Shown: positions 24,104-35,504 of the stretch, one piece after another
How positions within the stretch are numbered: position 1 is the stretch's first letter
Layout: each line of letters starts with the position of its first letter
From: Lycium barbarum
Lineage: Eukaryota; Streptophyta; Magnoliopsida; Solanales; Solanaceae
Assembly (NCBI RefSeq): GCF_019175385.1
Contig: NC_083340.1
Location: 18,364,336-18,428,335, forward strand
Length of the DNA stretch: 64,000 nt
Reading direction: 5' to 3'
Position numbers and translations under genes: made by a program
The notes under the pieces: model-generated
The model's input: the letters and a program-made list of their open reading frames with translations, nothing else
The model's database searches: none
What the model was told of the DNA's origin: nothing

Positions 24104-25074
24104 TTTGAAGAATTGATGGGACATTACAGTATTACGTTTGTAATTTAACAACTCTCTTGATATTTGCTATAAAAGAAAGGATACTCACCCTTCAGTCATT
24201 TTATTCATTTACTATTTTTTGTGTGACCAACTTCAAATTTTCTCTCATTCTTTTGCAATTGCTTCATAGTATTCTTTTCGTCCACATATGTCATTTCTCC
24301 AAATGGCACAATACACCAAGAAAGAACTGTAAGCTTTCAAGGCTTCAAGCCCAAAAGATCTGCATCCACGGGGTGAAGAGAAGCAAAGAATTTCTTTAAT
24401 TGTAGCTTTAGGCTTTTTAAATTGATAGGATCTTGAAAAAAATGGTCAAGGAATTCATAACTTGCTCTTCAATAGATGCAATTTATTTATCTTCTTTTTC
24501 ATTATGATATGTCTTCGAGATTTGCTTAATTCTTCTTCATTTTTTTTTTCTTTTCATGTCCATTTGTATAACAAGGATGCAAGAATTTACCCGAATATGC
24601 TGCTGGATTTTGCAAGAGAAGACAACTTCTACTTTTAATTAAGGATATATAGCTTGTGTGGTTTAGAAATTAGAAAATGTATTTATATGCTATTGATTCA
24701 TTAAGAAAAAGAACAATAAAAATATCTCTCCTATACGCACAATATTTGTGTTTTCATTTCTTTGTTGAACGCTATTATCCTTTAACGCTTGGAAAAGCTA
24801 ACGAATAATTTCTTTGGGTGCAAATTGTGGTGAATTTTTTTACATGAATATGTTAGCAACATATAGTAAGTGAAATGTTTACTTTTAGATATAAATGTTT
24901 TCCATTTAATCATAATGTCATGTCATTAATGATGTGTTATGATCATTAAGGTTGAATTTTTTAGTTTTTACAAAGTCTATTTTTTCGTTATTTAATATGT
25001 AGGTGTTAGTAAAGATCATTTCGTAAATTAATAGGCTCTTTCGTAAACGCTCGAAGCGCGGTGAAATTTCCTAG

Positions 25075-25702
25075 TTCTAGACGAGTCTTCACTACTTTCT
25101 AGTTTTCCTTCGTTTTCTTGGCAGTGGTCTCATGATTACGTGAGAATGAAGTTTGTGTTTGTAAGCATAATGCAGAAATTTATAATTCTTTAAGACACAC
25201 AGTGAAACCAAAGTAGTCTTATCATATTTTCTTCCACTTGCAAATAGCTTAATTGAGAGCTGGATTTAATTAACTTTATGCCCTTTTCCCCCGTTCTGTT
25301 TTCTTCTCAAAGCCAATTATTATAACTAAATACTACTAACAACAAAACGATCATTACATATCTCCAGCTAATCATTGAAGATCATTCAATTAAAATAGGA
25401 AAAAAGTAACTTAAGATCTTATAAATCCTTTTTCTTTTTCCTTTGTATACTCGATATGATTACGAAATATGGTAGAGTGAAGAGTATAATTTGATTTTTA
25501 TCAAGATCAACTCAAATTTACTAATGTTTCAAAGATATATCATTCTTAATTGATTTACAATTGTACGTGTTAGCCTAGTGACGTATGAGGTGTCTCAAGA
25601 ATACTTATAATCAAATGAAGTCACACATATATAACTCGATAGCAATTACATTAAAGAAAAAAGAAAGTAGTGTGTTAGTCTTGCTGAAAAGACTTGCCAA
25701 TA
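25075..25702. other. AT-rich intergenic DNA, nothing assigned
   Basis: There are no long frames and no repeats with recognisable ends. It lies between the outer Helitron and the CACTA MITE. Confidence 0.5.
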
Positions 25703-26009
25703 CACTACAAGAAAAAAGATATTTGACAACAACATTTTTTTTTTGTCATAGATTGATTAATTGTTGCAAATATTACTTTTGGCAACAAAACAAAAAAAAT
25801 TGTTGCATAAACTTTTCCCAACGGCTGTTATTGCAACAACGTGCGACAACTTTTTTTTTCTTTTGTTGCTAAGTACTTTTTGCAACAATATTATGACAAC
25901 AAAATTAAAGTGTTTGGCAACAAAAAAGTTCATTTGCCAATAATAAAACCAAGTTAATTGTTGCCAAATATTAAATTTTTTATTGCAATTTCTATACTTT
26001 CTTGTAGTG
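25703..26009. mobile_element. CACTA-type MITE
   Basis: The ends CACTACAAGAAA and TTTCTTGTAGTG form a 12-bp terminal inverted repeat, with a perfect 3-bp duplication ATA at 25700-25702 and 26010-26012. CACTA ends and a 3-bp duplication define the CACTA (En/Spm) superfamily. At 307 bp it is non-autonomous. The interior repeats TTGTTGC/GCAACAA phrases in both orientations. Confidence 0.9.
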
Positions 26010-27445
26010 ATATTATCTTGTGTGAATCTTTGGAATAAAATACTTACATTTACATGAACATTATATTCTTGCATAATCATAGTTTCTAAAAGATACTGTA
26101 TCATTTAAACAGCAAGTTGATCAATTTAATGTGATCCTTCTTCTCACTTTTGTTCTATTCTTTTTAATGGGAAAAGAAGTACTGCATTTAATTGATCACT
26201 TGTTGAATCAGATGTAAATATAGGTCTCTGATTGTGTTATAGTGTTGGTAATATTATTATTTCAATTTAATTTACTAATTGTGTTATATTGTTATTGAGA
26301 TTAAATTTTTTCAATCAGGATTTTCAACTCAACAAAAAAAAAGTTATTTTATGTTAGATTTGATGTGGAGTCCGTTAGTGGAGACTTAGCTGATGGTAAG
26401 GGAGTTTTTTGTCAAAATGCAAACAAACAGATAATTGCTCTATTTCAATAGTTCAAGAACATATCTACTCCACTTGACTATTTTTGTGCCAAAAAGCAAA
26501 CAACCGGCATAATTGCTCTATTTTCTATAGTTCAGGAGCATCTTTTTTTAAACCCTTTTCCATTTTTTCATTTAAAAATTTCCTCTATCTTTCTTATCTT
26601 GGGACATTGTTTAATATTCTTAAGATTTGAAGTGGGAGTACAACTAAGCAAAGAATCAAAACACATGGGTCACGCGTGGGTTTGTGGGTTTTCATGTCTA
26701 CAAATCTTAACCTAATAAGCTTTGTATTGCTTGCATATATGTCATTCTTCTCCACATCACCCCACTTAGCTTCCTCTTTTCTTTTTCCTCCCTTCGATCC
26801 TAAGGAATAAAATAGTACAATGCAATTTACTTGTATGTGATAAAGAATCATGCTCTTTTTTTCTTCCAGGTATCTAATTTCTTTCTATGGCTTAATTATG
26901 ATCCTTTTTAACGATAGAACAAAAGTAACAAAAGAAGTCTTCTAAATTATAAGCAAGTCGTGAAGTCGTATGCCATTATTCTAAAGAAAGACGGGATTAA
27001 GTTGTGAACTCATGGTTAAATGGCTTTTGAGGTGGATTTTCCCTGCTTGATGCAGTAATACTATGAAAATTGAGATACTACTCCTAGTTGAGCCAGTAAA
27101 AAGGGAGCTGCGAGAAAGGAGTTCCTTAGGCAGAGATTCCTTGGCTCTAATTATTTCGATTTTACACTTTAGAAATAAGTCAAAATTAAACTACTTTTGA
27201 ACTCATTAACTCGCAGGTTAGAAATAAAAATAGTACAAAGTGGTTTGAGACTCTATTATCTTAACATTTTTAACGTATTTATTTAAGTTCCTTCAGTCTC
27301 AAAATTTTGTTAGTGAGACCATCATTAACATCTAACTAGTGTCCGGCCCCTTTCTTTAGGTTTCATAACCTTTCACAAGGGAAGTACATCATAAACTAAC
27401 AAAGCCTCTAAGCATATAAAGCTTAATTAATTAGAAGTTAAAAAT
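26010..27445. other. AT-rich intergenic DNA, nothing assigned
   Basis: No coding region is supported. At 26395-26545 a phrase is repeated twice with changes (AATTGCTCTATTTC followed by TAGTTCAAGAACAT or TAGTTCAGGAGCAT), suggesting an old repeat remnant of unknown type. Confidence 0.45.
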
Positions 27446-27846
27446 AACTTAAGCAACTTTTTTCATGATTAATCATCTTGTTCTATTATCATATATAGTA
27501 ACCCTTTTGGGGAAGAGGGGGTTAGGAGGCATGGAAGCGGAAATGAAAATCACGAAGAATTGTAGATTTAAACTCTTCCCTTTCTGCGGATAGTCCATCA
27601 AATTGCATTAATATTTTCTTGAATATTGTTACACCATGTGCATAAAAACAACTTAAGCAACTTTTTTCATCATTCATCTTGTTTTATTATCATTTATAGT
27701 AACCCTTTTTGTGGAAGAGGGGGTTAGGAGGCATGGAAGCGGAAATGAAAATCACGAAGAATTGTAGATTTAAACTCTTCCCTTTCTGCGGATAGTCCAT
27801 CAAATTGCATTATGTATTTTCTTGACTATATTGTTACACCATGTAC
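27446..27846 (+). repeat. 204-bp tandem duplication
   Basis: Two copies (27446-27649 and 27650-27846) start with AACTTAAGCAACTTTTTTCA and end near TTGTTACACCATGT. The central 120 bp (GGCATGGAAGCGGAAATGAA through CTGCGGATAGTCCATC) is almost identical in both. Part of the unit (GCGGATAGTCCATTAAAT) returns a third time at 27992-28030. No frame in the unit resembles a protein. Confidence 0.9.
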
Positions 27847-27869
27847 ATATATTCATTTTTTTTTTTTGC

Positions 27870-28125
27870 TGCTGCTGCTCGTGCCTAGATAGAGAATGAT
27901 CTCCTTCAGAAAGATCTTCATTCTATTCTTTTTCACCAATGGTGTCTCATCACCCGATCATTTATAAATAGTAAATTATTTTCATTCTGCATGCGGATAG
28001 TCCATTAAATAGGATTACGTATTTTATGTATGTTCCTGCTCGTGCCTGAATAGAGAATGATCATCTTCAGGAAGATTTTCATTTCATTTTTTTCATCAAT
28101 GATGTCTCAATCGTATGATCATCTA
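27870..28125 (+). repeat. Second diverged tandem duplication, ~160-bp unit
   Basis: A segment starting CTGCTCGTGCCTAGATAGAG and ending near GATCAT is repeated at 28036 with scattered changes. The spacer contains the third partial copy of the 204-bp unit. The whole area at 27446-28125 therefore grew by serial local duplication. Confidence 0.75.
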
Positions 28126-29040
28126 GAGAAATTTTCTTGAATCTGGTTAATGCGACATGACAACACATTGCTCCATATTTTCTTTTACCTTAATATAAAG
28201 GGCATATTTATTTCATTACTAAATGAGGAAGCATTCCACTAGGACACTTGTCGAATATATATCTATATAGTTTCGAGTCAATAACGAAAATTCTTCTTTT
28301 TACTCATTATTATAAGTCAACGAAGTTACATATATAAAAGGGCCAAATCATAGCTAATTTTAACCTTTGGGTATCGTTTAGCAAGTAGCAACAAGACAAC
28401 TTGCATAAAAACATTATGATTATCTCTAAGTTATATATTAAGAACTTTATCACCAATGTCATCATGATTTTAACAACATCATGATTTTAACAAACATTAT
28501 GAATTAGGTCCTTGATAAAATGTCATAAGAAATTATAAAGATAACATATTTATAACGTAAGTAAAACTAGGTGGTGAGTTATACTAGCTAGCTAGAAGGA
28601 GATTGTTATTATCAGAGAAAGTAGTGTGTGTGTGTAGGCACTATTCTCATAGATTTTCATGACAAGGTTGAAGCAGACTAGTTATAAAGATAAACTTCCA
28701 AGTGTGGATGGACAAGACAAAGGGAGGCAATTTATAATATGCACTTTAAAAGATTTTGCTATTTGCCTATTCTTTATCATTTGATTGGATACTTTCAGCT
28801 AGCTTTCCTTCAGAGAATGCTATCCGTTCAACTATTGCAATGTTAAGTACTCCATCTCGTCTATATTTGATTGAGGCTATAGTTTAAGAAAGAAAAAATT
28901 GTTAGAATGTTATGATATTTTTATGGCTATAAGACGTTACGAGTAGAGAAAAACTCGTAATTGGTTTGACTGAAAAGATTTGTTTATGACGCAATTTAAG
29001 AAAGAGTCGTCTCATTTTCTTACTTCTTTCTAAATTATTT
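28126..29040. other. AT-rich intergenic DNA, left flank of element Z
   Basis: No gene, RNA or element end is recognised. The last bases before 29041 (AATTATTT) are the host side of the LTR of element Z. Confidence 0.5.
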
Positions 29041-29718
29041 TGTAACAAACCGTTCGGTCGTTATGCGCGTTTTGACAATTTCATCCCCATCAACCCAGTT
29101 CCCGAGGTTATGAGGCTATTTTAGTAAAAACTGAGGACCTTAAGTGAAAACATTTGACCAATAGTTGACTTTTGGGTAAACAGACATTTTTCAAAATTTT
29201 GTCAATTCCTTGAGGTCCGGAGGGTCGTTTATGACTTGGTTGGGTGTTTGGTTCGGTTCCCGAGGCTTTCAGAGGAGTTTTGTGTACTTGGTTTGAAACT
29301 TGACTTGGGGGATTTGGGGGTTGGCCGAGTCAAATAAACCGCCGTTGGGAATTACGAAGCCAAGGTTAAATTCGTAGCGCGTTTTATGTGCGTATGCATA
29401 TTTGGTTTGTGTCCATGGGGTTCTGGGTGAGTTCCGAGTGTTTGGTTAAATTCCGGGGAAAACCATAAATTTTGTGTTCAGTCATTTGGTTCCTTCTGTG
29501 CGTTCACGAGAAAGGCCTCGCGTTCGTGAAAGAGAGAGAACCGGGGAGGGGGGGGGGGTTCCTGTTCGCTGGTGGGGGGCTTGCGTTCTACAAGAACAAT
29601 TGGGGTCTGGGCCAGGTCAAGCTTGGTCATCGCGTTCGCGACTGACTTTTCGCGTTCGCAATGGTCTTAGGCCGGGTAAGCATGCTTTCACATATCCTTC
29701 TCACGTTCGCGAAAAAGG

Positions 29719-30561
29719 TGAAAGTGCAAGAGGGGGGGGGGGGGTGAATTGTAAATTTTTCGATCTGTTAGTCGACTAGGTTAAATCGGTAGTCGACTGT
29801 TTGCTCAAAGAATGCTAAAGTAAAGTGCAGAAGATAAATAACACAAGTATTTTATACTGGTTCAGATTCAATGTGAATCCTAGTCCAGTCCCCTTGGGTT
29901 GCAAGGGTGTTCTCTGCAGCTCTTTGTTAAAGGTTTGGTACAATGGAGGTTTGAATGGAGTTCCTACGTCTACACTCAAATCACTCTTAGTCTTTTTGAT
30001 ACAAAGCCTCACAAGCTATATTATAACTCTCCTTTTTTTTTTCTTACGCTGTAAATCACTCAGACATATAATGTTTATGAAAAGTAAAGCAGAGCACTAA
30101 GGGAATGAGACTAAGCATACTGTTGTTTTTGTGAAGCAGCCCTTTTATAGCTGTTTAGGCTCTTCACGCAGAGAAATCGACCTAAGGGATTTGATCCTTG
30201 GAAAAAGGAATTAGTGATCCTATTTCCAAGAATAAGGCTGGAGCTGTTGCTTCTTTCCTTGTGCGATGAGGCCGCATTAACAGTCATCAAGATCATTACA
30301 CGCCCAAAATATTCCTTCTTTAATGCGCAGATATCCTTTCCTTCCTTGAACTGATTTTGTACTACTGGAGCGTATCTTGTCAGCCACTACAGTATTTGTA
30401 ATATCGCAGTATCCAATTGTAGGGTTGGGAAGTTTTCACTGAGTTAAACTTGTGTAAGCCCATCTCGTTTGGGCTGCCTTGGGGGCTCTTTTATTCCTTG
30501 TGCGATTCAATTATTATAGCTGCACAAATAAAATTGTCAGCATAAAAACTTGACACTAACA
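29719..30561 (+). mobile_element. Copia-like solo LTR
   Basis: It begins TGAAAGTGCAAGAGGG and ends GACACTAACA, 843 bp, with a perfect 5-bp duplication AAAGG at 29714-29718 and 30562-30566. No primer binding site, polypurine tract or coding sequence lies inside, so it is a solo LTR left by recombination. The internal phrases (TTTATACTGGTTCAGATTCA, GTGAATCCTAGTCCAGTCCC) are like LTRs of plant Copia elements; the superfamily call is from style only. It interrupts the LTR of element Z. Confidence 0.8.
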
Positions 30562-31613
30562 AAAGGCCTGCTTAGAAATAGAACTTAAAATTTTGACTTC
30601 AGGACATATCCTCAAATTTTCATCTGTAAGGCTCGATTTTGGGAGAAAACAAGTGCTAGGTTCAAGAAACATTGTTGGGGGTAAGATTCTAACTTCCTTC
30701 TAGTATTATTTACATGATTCCATCACAATCTTCCTCTTCTAATTCATAAAATCAATTAGTAAATTAAGGGTTTCTATAAATTGGGGTTTTAATTCAATCT
30801 TGCAATTGAAGGTCAAATTGTGGTTACATTTTCATGAAATTTAGGCTATGAACTATCTATACTATGGGTAACATCATACTACTTTGAATTTCTAATTTTA
30901 TCTTTGGGTTCGGTAAAGGTTATTTTCGGGTCCATTTTGGGTTTTATTTTAAAGCATAGCAATATGGGTATCGATAGGTTTGTATGACTGTTTAGACCAC
31001 CGATTTGATCTTGTTGAATGCAATTTCGCAATAAATGACCTTTTTACCCTTTTTGGACCTACAAGCTAAGGATGTGGGTTTTGAGTTGATCTTTCAAACT
31101 CGAACTTTGTATTTCTTATTGAGTAGCCATAGATTCATATTTTAATATAAAAGTTGTGCTTGTTAGACTTTGACCGTTCGGAAGAGGAAAGCCCAAGTTT
31201 GATGGTTCGAGGTTTGTGCTCGGCATCGAGGTAGGTTATGGCTTACTCTAGTTAGACTTTGATTAGCGACTTATCTATGAATGCATAGTATTGATGGGGA
31301 AAGCATGCAGGTTTTTGGACATGCTAGTTGGATGGATGTACAATTAGGTTGGTATGATTTCTGATTATGTGGGCTTGTCGCTGTTATTTAAGCATTATTG
31401 ACATATAGTGTATTTGATTATGTGATTGGAGTTGTGGGATGTGGTAGATTCATTGTAGTGATTGGAACTCGATATTGATTTGTTTCTATGAGCGTTGTTG
31501 GTTTATGCAAGACTTGATTTGACTTATGGTGTTTTGTGATTCCATAGCATATTCATTGATTTCATGGATTTCGTGCATTTATACACCTCATGCATTCATA
31601 TGAACCTATACAT

Positions 31614-31745
31614 TTGGATCGGGGTGCGCGCCGCACATATATATACATATTGGATGGGGGTGCGCACCACGTATATATATACATATTGGATCAGAGTGTG
31701 CCGCACATATATATATACATATTAGATCGAAGTGCGCATCGCAAC
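31614..31745 (+). repeat. ~45-bp tandem repeat inside the Z LTR
   Basis: Three to four copies of a unit with GGATCGGGGTGCGCGCCGCA followed by CATATATATACATATT. The copies differ at several positions. It lies downstream of the expected LTR promoter. Confidence 0.85.
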
Positions 31746-32556
31746 AATGCATATTGACCTTGCGAGTCCCTCATAGGTCATGACTATTGAAAGGTCGAGA
31801 TTTCGTTAGTAGCTTGTGCATACAGGTTTGAGTATTTGCCATTGCATTGCATGACATTCATCTCATTGCATTGAAAGTATATCCAATTTACATTGATCTA
31901 CTGAGAGTTGGTTGTGGTTATGTTGTGATTGCGTTGAGAGTTATTGAGACTTGACAGACTCGTGGTTTAGAAGCTTCACTTTAGGCTATGATTCGGTTGT
32001 GTGATATTCTGTAACAGCGAGTGATTGTTATGTGTCTATCTATTTAGCTTGTTAAGTATGTTCCTTATATGCGTGAACTAATTTTAGTCGGCCTATGATG
32101 CTTACCGGTACATTGTGTACTGATACAACATTGCTGCGCTTTTTCTAAGTGTAGAGTTTGAGCCCGGATCATCTTTGAGACCCCATTTCTAGCCTTGAGG
32201 CTATTTGCTATCGTGATTCTGAGGGTGAGCTACCTTCCTACCTGCATCCTGAAGTCCATCCTATCTGTCTATTATTCTTCCATTAGACATTGTTATTTGT
32301 ATTTCAGACATATGTATTTACTCTTAGACATTATTTGGTAAGTTATTCTTGTGCAGTGACTTTAGTTTCTGCGGATTGTATTATTACTTAGTATCTTCCC
32401 CACTTATTTATTTATGCTATGACTTAGACTTATTATGATTGATCTTGATATTTATTTGATTCATAAATTGGATAAGTAATGAATTAAAAGGATGGCTCGC
32501 CCACCAGAAGCGTTAGTGCGGGTGCCATCAATACCATAATTTGGGTCGTGACAAGT

Positions 32557-32569
32557 TGGTATCAGAGCC
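32557..32569 (+). other. Primer binding site, tRNA-Met type
   Basis: TGGTATCAGAGCC lies three bases after the LTR end at 32553. It is the standard complement to the 3' end of initiator tRNA-Met used by chromoviruses and many other plant retroelements. Confidence 0.95.
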
Positions 32570-32757
32570 CTAGGTTTACCAATCTCACCAGTACAAGAAC
32601 ATGTCTAGTAGAGTCTTACGGATTGTGCGAAGACATCTGTACTTATCTTCGAGAGGCCGTGGGGCACTGGGAAAACTCCATTCTTTCTTTCCTTCCGTGC
32701 TACTTGATTCTAGTTGGTTAAAATTGGTATCTAATTTCTCCTTCTGTTCTCTCATAG

Positions 32758-33484
32758 ATGGTAAGACTTTTGCTAGAACGACAATTGATGAGGCAGTATT
32801 TCCAGCTGCTAGGCTCGCAGCATGTGGTAGGGGCCAGGCTAGAGGCTGTGGACGTGGCAGGGCAGAGGGGCACCACCGGCTAGGGGCAGGGCACCCGTGG
32901 CTCGTAGGCCCGCGCTAGATCCGTCTCTCTCGAGCCACCGGCGGGTCGTTATGAGGTGGAGGAGTTGGGACCAGCACCAGCTCAACCTAATATTATTGCT
33001 ACTCCAGTATTGTCCGATGCTTTGGTTCGTGTGCTGAACCTATATGAGGGGTTGACTCAAGCGAGTGTGTTACTGGCTACACTAGTGGTCAGGGGTGAGA
33101 TTGGCTGAGCAGATTCCCGAGAGGTTCTTTGCTCCAGAGTCACTGCCTGCTATGGCTGTGGCTCTACGTTTGGATGAGATTCGGGGACCAGACATTTTCC
33201 CTAGGCCGTGGCAGGCTCGGTGATGACCGGTGAGGAGTATGTCTTGTTTTGAAGTTCACTAAGATGAATTTATCATCGACAGTCTGGAGAGGCTTCACAA
33301 TATGGGGGTGGTAGAGAGCTACAGGGTTGATTTTGTGACCTTTTAGTTATTGGGTGATGCCAAGCTTTGGTGGAAAGCATACGTCGAGTGCAGACCAGCT
33401 GGGTCGCCGTCATTGACATGGACTTAGTTTTATCAGATCTTTTTGCAGAAGTAAATCTTGCGTACTTTGAGAGATAAGAGACGT
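32758..33484 (+). pseudogene. Gag of chromovirus Z, 5' part
   Basis: The gene most likely starts at ATG 32758 (M-V-R), after a leader of about 190 bases from the primer site. A one-base shift then gives F-A-R-T-T-I-D-E-A-V, and a Gly/Arg-rich stretch (CGRGQARGCGRGRAEG) typical of the N-terminus of this Gag type. Later pieces (YEVEELGPAPAQPNII, LNLYEGLTQASVLLATLVV, then A-K-L-W-W-K-A-Y) are the capsid domain, with several stops and frameshifts. It ends at the insertion of element X (33485); the next codons are found at 58650. It is not functional. Confidence 0.85.
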
Positions 33485-35260
33485 TTCATGCCCCGAATCA
33501 TGGCTTGGGCGTAACACGGCACTCGATGCCTGAGTGCATGTGACCAAGCGAACCACATGGCTTGCTGACTCAACATGGGCATGAACTGATACGGAATAAA
33601 CTATAAACATATCATAATAACATAACGCGGAATAGTCTGAATAAACATGATAATAATGAGCCAAAATGGCTAGACGACTTGGAATATCTGACATAACATA
33701 ACTGACTAGTCTATGAAACCTCTGACATGACAAGGCCCCCGACATATCTTAACTGCATGACTGAAATAAACATAAGTAAAGCTAACACCCCAAATAGAAT
33801 GGGGCTCACCAAAAGCTGATACGTGTTGAGCCCTAACGTGCTGATCTGCCGTCCTGTAAATCTGCATTGTGAAATGTAGGCCCTCAGGCAAATAAAGGGG
33901 ATATCAGTACACTTGAATTGTACTGGTATGTAAAGCAACTGAATGAAATAAACATGGCACATGAAATAATAGAACTGAACTGAAACTGTAAACTGAACAT
34001 GAATATCATCTGACATGAATATGTATGTATATCATAAGTAAAATATATTTAAGTGTGTAAAGATATCTGTGGTAGATCATTAGTATAACCAACATGTGAC
34101 CACCATGTAAGAATGTGGCGTCTGCCTGGCTAGCTAAGCCATCCTGTACCTTGCCGGGGTACAAGACATGAACATGAACATGAATGGATCTAATATCCTC
34201 AATGGGGAAAAACATGAAAGAGTAGTCTTAACTGGGCGGAGCGATCCTTATCCTGCGTTGGCATACGTAGTTTCAGGGTATCTGAGCCTTCTCGGTAATC
34301 TGTGTAACTCCCAAAACATGAACATGGATATAGTTGGCTTAGAAGCCCATGAATTTCATAAACATGACTCGCAACATGATTTGTAGACATAATATAACAT
34401 AAACATGGATACATAATATAACTTGTATGAAAACATGGAGACATATAGGATTTTCGTGAAATTAAGCATAATATTTCATATCTTGCATTTAAAAACTGAT
34501 GGAATGCAAAGTATGGGTTTTCATGGATTACAGACAGATTCTCAATAACCAGAATAGAATACTAAGAATATAATATATATATATATATATCATGGTACAT
34601 GAACTTAGGGTTATCATGAACATGTCTAGAACCCTAATTTTTGGTGAGCTTTCATATAATCATGGAAGGGCGTGGCGTGGGGAAGAAATATGATGTTCCC
34701 ACATGTAGATAGAAACCCTACATACTTGTAAATGCTCCAAAACTTGTAATAGAATTCCTAAAGCTTGAACTTTGAACTTTGAGATGAGTTTTCTTGAAAA
34801 CCATAGGTTAGGAATGATGAGCTCTTGTTAGATTACATGAATACATGCTAAAATCTGCTTGGAATGGCTTACCTTGATATTTTAGATTGATGGGAGAAGA
34901 AAAACTTCGCTCTAGGGCTTGGGAATTGTGAAAACTGATATTCTAGAATAAAGTGTCATATTTATACTGTTTGCTGTCGGGGAGGATTGACGGTGCACTT
35001 TGACGGTCCGGCGGCGTGTCGATGATCCGTTGATTCGACCGTACTGTCAGTAGTCTGAGAAAGTCCAGAGAGTTTGAGAAATAAGGTTCCTAGGGACGGT
35101 GCATTTTGATGGGTCGTCGATCAATCGGCGGTCCATCCCTCTGGCTGTCAAATGCCACCCGTAGAACTAAGTCTAATTTTTTGACTTAAACTCTTCCTTT
35201 TTGGCTTCCGGGATCCCTGAGTCATAAACGCGGCTTAATTTAAAGGTACGAGGTATTACA
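33485..35260 (-). repeat. 3' LTR of chromovirus X
   Basis: Read on the - strand it starts TGTAATACCTCGTACC at 35260, after the purine-rich AGAGAGAGATAT, and runs to the Z gag junction. It matches the LTR at 56680-58647 nearly throughout (for example 33490-33600 against 56690-56790). The two differ by indels, including an extra duplicated block at 58330-58440 and a 17-base C run at 56679-56695 in the other copy. A TATA box (34966-34959) lies just downstream of palindromes at 34983-35140. Confidence 0.85.
34959..35140 (-). promoter_or_regulatory. LTR promoter of X: GACGGTCCG motifs and TATA box
   Basis: On the - strand, variants of GACGGTCCGTCGA/CGATGATCCG lie at 35140-34983, followed by TATAAATA at 34966-34959. 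The other LTR has the same arrangement, with motifs at 58500-58265 and TATAAATA at 58242-58235. The right copy shows more complete palindromes such as GACGGTCCGTCGATTCGACC. Confidence 0.6.
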
Positions 35261-35499
35261 ATATCTCTCTCTTAGGATCATTCGTTCTCGAATGATAGGT
35301 CATGGTTAAGAGTGTGAGTGGACATAGCTTAAGTACGTGAATGTGAGGAAACATGACATGGAACATGGAGACTGAATTTTCATGACATGGTTACATAGAA
35401 ACATGAATACTGAGGCATAGAACATGAGCACTGGATAAATGAGCGTGAAACATGAGACATGACATGGACTATGGAGGGGTTATCTTGGGCGTTCTCTGC
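35261..35499 (-). other. 3' end of the internal region of X, with polypurine tract
   Basis: This short piece lies between the X LTR and a solo LTR. It holds the purine-rich AGAGAGAGATAT directly upstream (- strand) of the LTR start. It is the continuation of the X sequence cut at 38712: the end of pol and a short untranslated region. Confidence 0.7.
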
Positions 35500-35504
35500 T
35501 TGCT

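Larger units (their letters stand above)
16629..25074 (+). mobile_element. Outer non-autonomous Helitron (C)
   Basis: The 5' end TCTATATATAATATAAAG at 16629 is preceded by A. The 3' end is a short GC hairpin (CGCTCGAAGCGCGG, 25048-25061), a short spacer and CTAG at 25071-25074, followed by T. TC...CTAG ends with a hairpin and insertion between A and T are the hallmarks of Helitrons. Two - strand Helitrons and a MITE lie inside, so its own sequence is roughly 2.4 kb. No Rep/helicase frame is present, so it depends on another element for movement. The pairing of these two ends is an inference: they could be ends of two different truncated copies. Confidence 0.65.
29041..32553 (+). repeat. 5' LTR of chromovirus Z, split by a solo LTR
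   Basis: The LTR starts TGTAACAAACCGTTCGGTCG and ends TTGGGTCGTGACA, followed by a tRNA-Met primer binding site. It is 3.5 kb long, about 2.67 kb without the insertion at 29719-30561. The U3 half holds repeated CGCGTTCGCGA-like phrases (29500-29715). The second half has a tandem repeat of GTGCGC and TATATATACATATTGGAT (31614-31745). Because only one LTR copy lies in the window, its age cannot be estimated here. Confidence 0.85.

Noticed and set aside
29474..29779. Arg/Gly-rich frame of 101 codons
   Set aside because: It lies in the GC-rich U3 repeats of the Z LTR and crosses the junction with the Copia-like solo LTR at 29719, so it cannot be an ancestral gene.
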